Source of the DNA: an uncultured Eubacteriales bacterium
GTDB lineage: Bacteria; Bacillota; Clostridia; Oscillospirales; Ruminococcaceae
Assembly: GCA_902493155.1 (NCBI GenBank)
Contig: CABUOE010000050.1
Span: forward strand, 1-13,022
Reading direction: 5' to 3'
DNA length: 13,022 bases
The notes below the pieces were generated by a model. The model did no database searches. It had not been told where the DNA came from and saw nothing but the letters and a program-made list of their open reading frames with translations. Below are positions 1-5,129 of this stretch, piece by piece. Both the position numbers and the translations under genes were made by a program. Each line of letters starts with the position of its first letter. Position 1 is the first letter of the stretch.

Positions 1-2866
1 TTAAGTCAAAGATGACGGTACAGTAGTTGGATGTGTCGGTGGAGCGATAAACGGCAGTTACCGTTACGCTGGTAGGGGCCATGGAGAAAACAGTGGAAGG
101 GCTGGTGGCATCTGCAAAGGTTCCGCCTCCGCTGGATGTCCAGTGATCGAATACCATACCTGTCAGAGGGGGATCCGCTTCAATAGAAACTTTCTCAGAC
201 ACCGTGTATGAGGATTTGCCCGTTTTGTCCACGCCGTTCGATACTTTTAGGCCGTAGTGGCCGGCGGGAAGGTAGATCAGGTTCAGGGTTCCGGAGAACC
301 GTTCGTCCAGGCCAGTTGTATAAGCCCAAAATGCAGTGGATGTTATTTTGTTATTCTGGCTCTGTAAAAAGCCGTTTTTCCAGTCGATACCGGAAAGATA
401 GTTGTTGATTTCAGCACCGGGATCAAAGTCCACTGGTCCGATGTATCCGGATCCTCTTGGAGACATGAATACGTCGATTTTTTGATCTCTCGCATTGAAA
501 TCAAGTTCTCCGTAGCCGGGATATTCCAGTTCGTTACAGCCATTCAGATCCAGTTGGGTCAGACTGTTGCCGGGGCAGTTCAGGTACTCCAATTTGCTGA
601 GACCCGCCACCTTCAGGGAGGTGAGCTTGTTGTTTTCACAATTCACTACCAGCAGGTTTTTTTGCCGGGTCACGTCCAGCGTCCGCAACTGATTGTTCTC
701 GCAATAGAGCCTTTCCAGGTTGTCCAGCATCGACACATCCAGCCAGGTCAGGGCATTGTCGCTGCACTCCAGCTGGATGAGGTTGGTCAAATTGGACACA
801 TTCAGGGAGGTGAGCTGGCTGTTGGAGCATCCAAGGCTTTCCAACTTGCGAAAAGAGGAGACATCCAGGGCTTTCAGCGGGTTGTCCGAGCAGTGCAGGT
901 GAGTCAGGCTTTCCAGTCCAGTAAGATTCAGTGAAGTCAGCTGATTTTCGTCACACTGTACCCGTTTTAACCGGCTCAGGCCGGAAAGATCGAGAGCGGT
1001 CAACTGGTTGCGGGAACACCACAGGTTTTCCAGCTGACTGAGGCCGGAGAGATCGAGAGAGGAGAGCTGATTATCGGCACACTGCAGCTCTTTCAGTTGA
1101 GTCAGACCGGACAGGTTCAGAGCGTTCAGCTGGTTTCCATAACAGTCCAGCTTTTCCAGCGCGATACAGCCGGACAGGTTCAGTTGATTCAGTTGGGCAA
1201 AAACACAGTTTAGCTCTGTCAGGGAACTGCATCCGGAAAGATCCAGCGTGCCGAGATTGGTGCTGCTGCATTCCAAAATGCGCAGTGAGGCGGCACCGGA
1301 AAGGGACAGACCGGGAATATTGTTATTGGAGCAGTATACTTCCTCTAGAGAGGTACAGTCGGTCAGATCAAGCTTGGTGATTCCGTCGTCGAAAACCGGA
1401 TTGTGGCCATCCTCCAGCGCTTCGCGATTGGAAGAACAGTCCAGTATTTTCAGCTTGGAAAGCCCTGATAGATCCAGTTCATCCAGATTATTATAAGCGC
1501 ACTCCAATATGGTCAAATTGGAAAGAGAAGAAACATCCAGCTGCCGCAGGGAGTTGTTGTCGCACTGAAGTTTTTCCAGAGAGCCGCAGCCGGAGAGCGC
1601 CAATTCCTCCAGACCGTTATACTCGCAGTACAGCTCGGTGAGAGCGGGACAGTTGGAGATATCCAGGCTGCTCAGGGATTTCATGTACTGGCAGTTGAGA
1701 GCCTTCAATTTAGAAAGTCCCGACACCTGAAGCGACGTCAACTTGTTTTCGTCGCAGCGCAGCGTTTCCAGTTCACTGAGCATCGATACGTTCAATGAGG
1801 CGATGTCGTTGTTGCTGCAGTCAAGATAGGTCAGGGAAGTGCATTGAGAGAGGTCTAGTGCGGGGATGCCGTTGTCGTTTATAGTGAGTATTTCCAGACT
1901 GGTACAGCCGGAAATATTGAGCTCGGTAATCCCATCGTCATAAACGTCACCAGGATCGCGGGCCACCTTGCCAGGCCGGTTGAGAATTTCTCTGTTGTCC
2001 GAGCAGGAGAGTTCCCGAAGATTGCTCAAGCCCGAAACGTCCAACCGATCCAGCCAATTGCCGCTGCAGTATAGCTTTTCCAAAGCGGTACAGCCGGATA
2101 CGTTCAAACTACGCAGCGAGAGATGGGAGCAGTCCAGTTCTTTTAGGCTGGTCATACCGGATAGGTCCAGAGGTTTCATGCGGATGCCCCAGCGGAAAGA
2201 AGAAAAGCTCAGCTTTTCCAGCGAGGTAAAAAATTTGATGCCTGTTAGATCCACTGAAATGGAGTCGTCGTAGGACGACACGGGAATTTCGATCACCATC
2301 TCGGTAACGGCGGCGATTTCGCTTGCAGAGAGTACGCCGTCACCGTTGGTGTCAAAGTTCGCTACATAGTCGCGGAAGAGTTCGTCGGGGAAATTTGCTG
2401 TATTGATGGACACGCCCCCGTCCTTGACCTCCGAAAGCAGGTTGGGGACAGGTTTGTCCAAAGCGCCCTCAGTCGAGAGAGTTCCGCCCTCTTCAGGAAG
2501 TGTATCGGAGGGGTCGTCAGCAGGCCCCAACGGGTTTTCCAACCCGCCGCAGAGCTCGTCATGGACGTGGGTGCAGGGGATTCCCACCGTTTCCGGCGAA
2601 TAGGCGCAGCCGTCCTCGTGTTCGACGGCACCGTCTCCATCCAGGTCGGCACAGCCTTTGTCGCAGGGAATTCTCGCTGTTCCCTCCGAATAGCCGCAGG
2701 TTTCGTCGTGAATGTGGGCGCAGGCAGTTTTGTCCGGCCCGTTGTTTTCGGCAAAACGATCTGGGGAAGGGCTTCCCTCCCCATAGGCCGTTCCGGGAGC
2801 AGCCATTGATGCAATCATGCTCAGCGCCAAAACGATGGATAAGATACGTTTTTGTCGTTTGTTCAT
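1..2866 (-). CDS. Secreted internalin-like Cys-LRR surface protein, C-terminus cut by window
   Basis: The frame is open from ATG at 2866 to the window edge (955 codons, no stop), so the C-terminus and any wall anchor are not visible. The start follows a purine-rich site (AAAGGAAAGGG). Residues 1-29 look like a signal peptide: basic NKRQKR, a hydrophobic stretch, then TAYG. Residues 49-106 hold two CxHxHDExC units around an EF-hand-like loop (D74-D85). A second Ca-binding loop, DTNGDG (172-183), sits in a cap of the type that precedes LRRs in Firmicute internalin-like proteins. Residues 239-777 are 24 tandem leucine-rich repeats, mostly 21 residues, of the form LxxLxCxxNxLxxLDLSGL. The Cys is present in 23 of 24, as in the InlJ-type cysteine ladder. 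Residues about 876-942 resemble a divergent InlB B-repeat (FDHW, then FSMAPTSVTVTAVY). The family is extracellular and used for adhesion or binding; the ligand is unknown. The gene has its own promoter and leader and is separated by a terminator from the operon upstream. Confidence 0.93.
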   Translation of the reverse strand, partial: MNKRQKRILSIVLALSMIASMAAPGTAYGEGSPSPDRFAENNGPDKTACAHIHDETCGYSEGTARIPCDKGCADLDGDGAVEHEDGCAYSPETVGIPCTHVHDELCGGLENPLGPADDPSDTLPEEGGTLSTEGALDKPVPNLLSEVKDGGVSINTANFPDELFRDYVANFDTNGDGVLSASEIAAVTEMVIEIPVSSYDDSISVDLTGIKFFTSLEKLSFSSFRWGIRMKPLDLSGMTSLKELDCSHLSLRSLNVSGCTALEKLYCSGNWLDRLDVSGLSNLRELSCSDNREILNRPGKVARDPGDVYDDGITELNISGCTSLEILTINDNGIPALDLSQCTSLTYLDCSNNDIASLNVSMLSELETLRCDENKLTSLQVSGLSKLKALNCQYMKSLSSLDISNCPALTELYCEYNGLEELALSGCGSLEKLQCDNNSLRQLDVSSLSNLTILECAYNNLDELDLSGLSKLKILDCSSNREALEDGHNPVFDDGITKLDLTDCTSLEEVYCSNNNIPGLSLSGAASLRILECSSTNLGTLDLSGCSSLTELNCVFAQLNQLNLSGCIALEKLDCYGNQLNALNLSGLTQLKELQCADNQLSSLDLSGLSQLENLWCSRNQLTALDLSGLSRLKRVQCDENQLTSLNLTGLESLTHLHCSDNPLKALDVSSFRKLESLGCSNSQLTSLNVSNLTNLIQLECSDNALTWLDVSMLDNLERLYCENNQLRTLDVTRQKNLLVVNCENNKLTSLKVAGLSKLEYLNCPGNSLTQLDLNGCNELEYPGYGELDFNARDQKIDVFMSPRGSGYIGPVDFDPGAEINNYLSGIDWKNGFLQSQNNKITSTAFWAYTTGLDERFSGTLNLIYLPAGHYGLKVSNGVDKTGKSSYTVSEKVSIEADPPLTGMVFDHWTSSGGGTFADATSPSTVFSMAPTSVTVTAVYRSTDTSNYCTVIFDL
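536..2152 (-). repeat. Coding array of 24 cysteine leucine-rich repeats
   Basis: This is the DNA encoding residues 239-777 of the secreted protein: 24 units, 21 codons each except three. Unit 7 has 22 codons, unit 3 has 41 and unit 11 has 35. The two long units carry an insertion that begins NRE and ends DDGIT. Unit 4 lacks the ladder cysteine (it reads LEILTIN). Repeats are similar in protein but diverged in DNA, so this is an old array rather than a recent slippage tract. Confidence 0.9.
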
Positions 2867-2895
2867 TTGATTCCCTTTCCTTTCTGGAGCCTGTA

Positions 2896-2919
2896 CGGTT
2901 TGGCCCAACGGCCGAACCG
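2896..2919 (-). promoter_or_regulatory. Leader hairpin upstream of the LRR gene
   Basis: In the minus-strand transcript, CGGTTCGGCC, loop GTTG and GGCCAAACCG form a 10-bp stem with a single C.A mismatch. It lies about 30 nt before the start codon and about 18 nt before the ribosome site. No U-tract follows, so it is not a terminator. It could shield or stabilise the 5' end of the message. No known riboswitch class was recognised in this leader. Confidence 0.5.
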
Positions 2920-2933
2920 CACATGATTTTAGT

Positions 2934-2950
2934 TTGAAAATCGTTTTCAA
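2934..2950. repeat. Short perfect inverted repeat in the LRR leader
   Basis: TTGAAAA, spacer TCG, TTTTCAA is a perfect 7-bp dyad in the roughly 195-nt leader of the LRR gene. It could be a protein-binding site or a weak RNA hairpin; the A/T-rich arms make it modest evidence alone. The rest of 2867-3118 is AT-rich and holds no gene that I can support. Confidence 0.4.
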
Positions 2951-3067
2951 CCCGTTCTCCAACCTTGGACTGACACCGCAGGGGCAGCAACTCGGTTTAT
3001 TAGAAAAACAGGTGAAGCTTCTGTTCGGTTTCAAAAAACAGCACATTTTTTATGAAAAATGAACTAA

Positions 3068-3097
3068 ATACTATAAATATCGTATATTATTTTACAA
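3068..3097 (-). promoter_or_regulatory. Putative promoter of the LRR surface-protein gene
   Basis: On the minus strand, TTGTAA (3097-3092) is followed after 18 bases by TAGTAT (3073-3068), in a very AT-rich stretch just downstream of the preceding operon's terminator. This predicts a transcription start near 3061 and an untranslated leader of about 195 nt. The hexamers are acceptable but not consensus. Confidence 0.4.
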
Positions 3098-3118
3098 AAC
3101 ATTGGAAAATAGTAGGGC

Positions 3119-3154
3119 AAAAAAGCAACCCCTGGAGTTTACTCCAGGGGTTGC
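3119..3154 (-). terminator. Strong intrinsic terminator of the minus-strand HTH/sigma-like operon
   Basis: GCAACCCCTGGAGT and ACTCCAGGGGTTGC form a perfect 14-bp inverted repeat (3125-3138 / 3141-3154). On the minus strand it is followed by six T residues (A-run at 3119-3124). It begins 7 nt past the stop codon of the sigma-like gene at 3162. In the plus direction only three T residues follow, so termination is mainly minus-strand. Confidence 0.9.
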
Positions 3155-3161
3155 TTTACAA

Positions 3162-3677
3162 TCAGACTGCCCGCCGGGACTTGGGCAGATGAGGTTTGGG
3201 TGGATCGTCGACGCATCCCGGCAGGCGGATTGCTCGCAGGGCCGATTCGTGGAGGCGGCTGATATGCCGCTCGCAGTAGTGCATCTGGCTTGCGATTTCC
3301 TCTATGGTCAGACCGTCTATGTACCGGTATTTCAGCACCAGCTGGGATTCCGGATCGGGGAGACTGCGGATGGCGTCGTCGACGGCCCGTCGCAGGCTCA
3401 AAAGCCCGTCCACTTCCTGGGCAATCCGCGTCTCCCAAAGGAAGATGTTCTCCCGGGCGCGGAGAGCTCGTTCAGTGGGGATGAAGCTCTGCTGGGTCAG
3501 CATGGCCAGAGCAGGTGAGAGGAGATTGGGCGGCACCAGAAACTGGATGTCAGCCCGATAGGCCGGTGTCGGGGAGACTCGGCGGGCCAGCTCTTCCCAA
3601 CGGTTTTTTTCGGCGAGGAGCCGCTGGATTTCCTGCTGGATCAGCTGATATTGTTGTAAGTATTCGCGTTTGAACAA
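3162..3677 (-). CDS. Phage-type sigma-region-4-like regulator (DUF1492-like)
   Basis: This is a 171-residue protein. The N-terminal half (about 5-35) is a charged, coiled-coil-like helix. Residues 107-150 match the sigma-70 region 4 pattern: LPDPESQLVLKYRYIDGLT, then an HTH (IEEIASQMHYCERHISRLH). This arrangement is known from small transcription regulators of Firmicute prophages and integrative elements (DUF1492/ArpU-like), which act on late or structural gene promoters. The start is TTG at 3677, chosen because GGGAGG sits 7 bases upstream and no in-frame ATG is better placed. It is the last gene of a three-gene minus operon and is followed immediately by a strong terminator. An 88-bp gap containing an operator-like dyad separates it from the gene before it, so it may have extra control. 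Family assignment is by eye. Confidence 0.8.
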   Translation of the reverse strand: MFKREYLQQYQLIQQEIQRLLAEKNRWEELARRVSPTPAYRADIQFLVPPNLLSPALAMLTQQSFIPTERALRARENIFLWETRIAQEVDGLLSLRRAVDDAIRSLPDPESQLVLKYRYIDGLTIEEIASQMHYCERHISRLHESALRAIRLPGCVDDPPKPHLPKSRRAV

Positions 3678-3700
3678 AGCGTTTCCTCCCTTTTTGTCGG

Positions 3701-3725
3701 GGAACTTTACGGGAAGTTCCGTAAA
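3701..3725. promoter_or_regulatory. Overlapping dyads containing TTCCGTAA, probable operator
   Basis: Two nested inverted repeats overlap here: GGAACTT/AAGTTCC (3701-3707 and 3714-3720) and TTTACGG/CCGTAAA (3706-3712 and 3719-3725). The right half contains TTCCGTAA (3717-3724), the octamer that recurs in the divergent control region at 4219-4357. It lies in the 88-bp gap before the sigma-like gene. No T-tract follows on the minus strand, so an operator is more likely than a terminator. Confidence 0.55.
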
Positions 3726-3765
3726 TTTAATAAATGGTGAATTGGGTTCTCTTCCGCAAGGGCGG

Positions 3766-3984
3766 TTATTTCACTTTCTGTCCGCTTCGTGGGAGGAGAA
3801 AAGCCTCCAGGCTCTTTTGCTCGGAAGGGCGGAGAGAACAGCGGAGGGCCGCTTCCACGTTTTCCTCGCTTCGGCTGAGTAGGCGGGCAATCTGGGGGAC
3901 GGTCATCCCCTCTGTGGCCCACTTGTGGATGAGGTAAACGGTGTCCCGTGTGTAGGGGCGGTTCAGGACGAAGGACGGCTTCAT
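3766..3984 (-). CDS. Small HTH-like protein of unknown function
   Basis: This 72-residue basic protein starts with ATG at 3984, only two bases after the TAA of the excisionase-like gene, so translation is probably coupled; AAGG lies about 8 bases upstream. Residues about 21-46 (WATEGMTVPQIARLLSRSEE) have the spacing of a helix-turn-helix, resembling the HTH of resolvases or sigma region 4. No catalytic residues are seen. Position between an excisionase-like and a sigma-like gene suggests a regulator belonging to a mobile-element control module. I do not recognise a named family. Confidence 0.65.
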   Translation of the reverse strand: MKPSFVLNRPYTRDTVYLIHKWATEGMTVPQIARLLSRSEENVEAALRCSLRPSEQKSLEAFLLPRSGQKVK

Positions 3985-3986
3985 GG

Positions 3987-4166
3987 TTATGCCTTGATTT
4001 CGGTAGCCGTGAGAAACGCCTGAAGCGCCTCTTCGGAAATGCGGATGTTTTTATTGTTTGCCAGCTTACTGGCGCGGATGCGTCCATCCTTGACCCAGGT
4101 GTTGACGGTACGTTTGGTGACTTTCAGGATTTTGGCTGCTTCCTCGATGGTGTAGTAAATAGACAT
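3987..4166 (-). CDS. Excisionase/MerR-type HTH DNA-binding protein
   Basis: This is a 59-residue protein. The motif YYTIEEAAKILKVTKRTVNT followed by WVKDGRIRASK and IRISEEALQAFL is the winged-helix 'HTH_17/excisionase' pattern: helix-turn-helix at about residues 5-25 and a wing at about 26-45. Such proteins act as recombination directionality factors for integrases or as small transcription regulators. The start at 4166 is preferred because AAAGGAG lies 7 bases upstream. A longer frame from 4232 has no good ribosome site and would overlap the TTCCGTAA element at 4219. It is the first gene of the minus operon and is read from the near-consensus promoter at 4315-4343. No integrase is visible in the window, so the excisionase role is unproven. 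Confidence 0.85.
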   Translation of the reverse strand: MSIYYTIEEAAKILKVTKRTVNTWVKDGRIRASKLANNKNIRISEEALQAFLTATEIKA

Positions 4167-4218
4167 TTTTTTGCTCCTTTTCTGGAAAATTATGGTTTTT
4201 GCTGTTTTTTCTTGCATT

Positions 4219-4226
4219 TTCCGTAA
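4219..4226. promoter_or_regulatory. Operator-like TTCCGTAA, leader copy
   Basis: TTCCGTAA lies in the untranslated leader of the excisionase-like operon, about 80 bases downstream of the predicted transcription start. It is an exact match to copies at 3717, 4321 and 4350. Confidence 0.45.
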
Positions 4227-4257
4227 GTTCATGGTAGGATAAGCTTAACTAGAAAAC

Positions 4258-4280
4258 CCGTATCAGATGGGAAAATACGG
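4258..4280. repeat. CCGTAT/ATACGG dyad in the minus-operon leader
   Basis: CCGTAT (4258-4263) and ATACGG (4275-4280) form a 6-bp inverted repeat with an 11-base loop, followed by GTTTTC on the minus strand. The CCGTA core is shared with the TTCCGTAA elements, so this may be a degenerate operator. A weak attenuator hairpin is the other reading. Confidence 0.3.
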
Positions 4281-4314
4281 TCTGTGCAAGGGTGTTTATC
4301 TATGGCGTAATACC

Positions 4315-4343
4315 ATTATATTCCGTAATTTTATGTAAGTCAA
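4315..4343 (-). promoter_or_regulatory. Near-consensus promoter of the excisionase-like operon
   Basis: On the minus strand, TTGACT (4343-4338) and a perfect TATAAT (4320-4315) are separated by exactly 17 bases. The predicted start is near 4308, giving a leader of about 140 nt. The spacer contains TTACGGAA (4328-4321) abutting the -10, and another copy (4357-4350) lies just upstream of the -35. That is a layout expected for a tightly repressed strong promoter. Confidence 0.8.
4321..4328. promoter_or_regulatory. Operator-like TTCCGTAA inside the promoter spacer
   Basis: This exact copy directly abuts the -10 hexamer of the minus-strand promoter. A protein bound here would block RNA polymerase. 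Confidence 0.55.
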
Positions 4344-4349
4344 GTATAT

Positions 4350-4357
4350 TTCCGTAA
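4350..4357. promoter_or_regulatory. Operator-like TTCCGTAA upstream of the -35
   Basis: This exact copy lies 29 bases from the one at 4321 (close to three helical turns), so both would face the same side of the DNA. It also lies about 12 bases before the predicted plus-strand -35 of the repressor gene, which would allow one protein to control both directions. Confidence 0.55.
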
Positions 4358-4371
4358 AAATAGGAAGATTG
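4354..4371 (+). repeat. 18-base direct repeat, copy 1 (upstream of repressor gene)
   Basis: GTAAAAATAGGAAGATTG matches 4934-4951 at 16 of 18 positions. Its end overlaps the predicted -35 (TTGGCA) of the repressor gene, and its start overlaps the TTCCGTAA at 4350. Confidence 0.6.
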
Positions 4372-4398
4372 GCAGTCGGCACAAAATAAGAGTATTTG
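4369..4398 (+). promoter_or_regulatory. Putative promoter of the repressor gene
   Basis: TTGGCA (4369-4374) is followed after 18 bases by TATTTG (4393-4398). The -35 is 5/6 to consensus and the -10 is weak. It predicts a start near 4405 and a leader of about 40 nt to the ATG at 4446. A weak -10 would fit an autoregulated repressor. Confidence 0.35.
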
Positions 4399-4445
4399 TT
4401 TTGTGTATTCTGTCGGACGTGGATTTTTGGAAGGGAGTCTTGAGG

Positions 4446-4838
4446 ATGGAAATTCGTTCGCCGCAGGAGATCGCGGAGAAGATCGTGGAACTGTGCATGG
4501 AGAAGGGGGTCTCGGTTAACCGGATGCTCAGCGACTGTAACCTCAACAAAAGCGTGGTGGACAACCTTAAGAGGGGCTCCCGGGCGTCGGTACCCATTAT
4601 GGTGGCGTTGTCGAGTTATTTCGGCGTCAGCATTGATTCTCTGATGATGAAGGGAGATAAGGATACCGGCGCGCCCTCTCGGGAACAGGTATTGGCCTAC
4701 ATTGAGAACGGCCGAGGCAGTCGGAAGGGGCTTTCCGCCGACGAGGAAGAACTTATTGAAATGTTCCGGAAACTCCCGCCCAAGGAGCAGATGAGGCTGT
4801 TGGGTAGGGTGGAAGCCATGCTGGAACAGTACCGCTAA
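4446..4838 (+). CDS. Cro/CI-type HTH repressor (ImmR-like by context)
   Basis: This is a 130-residue protein. Residues about 7-62 form a lambda-repressor-like HTH domain: EIAEKIVELCMEKGVSVNRM, then an HTH with the recognition-helix region NKSVVDNLKRGS, ending in the typical ALSSYFGVSIDSLM. A variable linker follows. The C-terminal helices (LSADEEELIEMFRKLPPKEQ) are of the kind seen in many phage and ICE repressors, probably for dimerisation. The start at 4446 is chosen because AAGGGAG lies about 8 bases upstream; an upstream in-frame ATG at 4401 lacks a ribosome site and would overlap the predicted promoter. It is divergent from the excisionase-like operon and is followed by an ImmA-like peptidase, an order that recalls immR-immA next to xis in ICEBs1. 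A terminator follows directly, so the peptidase is probably transcribed separately. Confidence 0.88.
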   Translation: MEIRSPQEIAEKIVELCMEKGVSVNRMLSDCNLNKSVVDNLKRGSRASVPIMVALSSYFGVSIDSLMMKGDKDTGAPSREQVLAYIENGRGSRKGLSADEEELIEMFRKLPPKEQMRLLGRVEAMLEQYR

Positions 4839-4870
4839 CCCGCCTTTTGAGGAAAAAGGCGGGTTGGTTT
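4837..4870 (+). terminator. Intrinsic terminator after the repressor gene
   Basis: AACCCGCCTTTT (4837-4848) pairs with AAAAGGCGGGTT (4854-4865) around a 5-base loop, followed by GGTTT. The stem overlaps the stop codon. The T-tract is short, so read-through into the peptidase gene is possible. Confidence 0.7.
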
Positions 4871-4933
4871 GCAAAAAATGTCGAAAAAAGTAGAATCGAA
4901 AAGAAATTTTCATAAAAATACAGTTAAATTTTT

Positions 4934-4951
4934 GTAGAAATAGCAAGATTG
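4934..4951 (+). repeat. 18-base direct repeat, copy 2 (upstream of peptidase gene)
   Basis: GTAGAAATAGCAAGATTG differs from the copy at 4354-4371 at two positions only. It lies about 40 bases upstream of the predicted peptidase promoter. Weaker similarity extends about 13 bases to the left (8 of 13 matches). Confidence 0.6.
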
Positions 4952-4990
4952 TTTGTTATAAATAAAAAAAACCTTTCAATTGCTATTGAT

Positions 4991-5019
4991 TTGTCACTTT
5001 TGGTCATATATTATATAGA
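4991..5019 (+). promoter_or_regulatory. Putative promoter of the membrane ImmA-like peptidase gene
   Basis: TTGTCA (4991-4996; 5/6 to consensus) and TATAGA (5014-5019; 4/6) are separated by 17 bases. The predicted start is near 5026. This would give the peptidase its own transcript, independent of the repressor gene. Confidence 0.45.
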
Positions 5020-5129
5020 GTATCATAGATTCGAATACAACTTCGATTACAATTTGGTCTATGGTGCAGGCCGGGCAAGAGAAATATCCCGGTTTTGTCT
5101 TCTATGGATATCTGTACTGGAGTGATTGG

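Larger units (their letters stand above)
4866..5129. other. AT-rich regulatory gap between repressor and peptidase genes
   Basis: About 260 bases lie between the repressor terminator and the preferred peptidase start, strongly AT-rich up to about 5050. It holds the second copy of the 18-base repeat (4934-4951), a plausible promoter (4991-5019) and a TCGAA/TTCGA short dyad near 5031-5046. I see no RNA gene or supported small ORF. Confidence 0.6.

Noticed and set aside
482..934. Plus-strand open frames across the LRR gene (also near 2500-2937)
   Set aside because: They are antisense shadows of the repeat coding frame, have no ribosome sites, and their apparent repeats mirror the LRR units.
536..2152. 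Repetitive DNA considered as a CRISPR array
   Set aside because: The periodicity is 63 bases with diverged DNA and fully open coding; there are no identical direct repeats with unique spacers.
2867..3061. Cyclic-di-GMP or cobalamin riboswitch in the LRR leader
   Set aside because: The conserved cores of these classes could not be matched by eye; only generic hairpins are visible.
3701..3725. Dyad before the sigma-like gene as an intrinsic terminator
   Set aside because: No T-tract follows on the minus strand, and the arms contain the octamer repeated at the main promoter.
4401..4445. Upstream ATG at 4401 as the repressor start
   Set aside because: It has no ribosome site and lies almost on the predicted transcription start; the ATG at 4446 has AAGGGAG correctly spaced.
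5061..5129. Upstream ATG at 5061 as the peptidase start
   Set aside because: It has no ribosome site, whereas ATG at 5130 has TGGAG at 7 bases. The 23 extra residues are not needed for the domain. It is not fully excluded.
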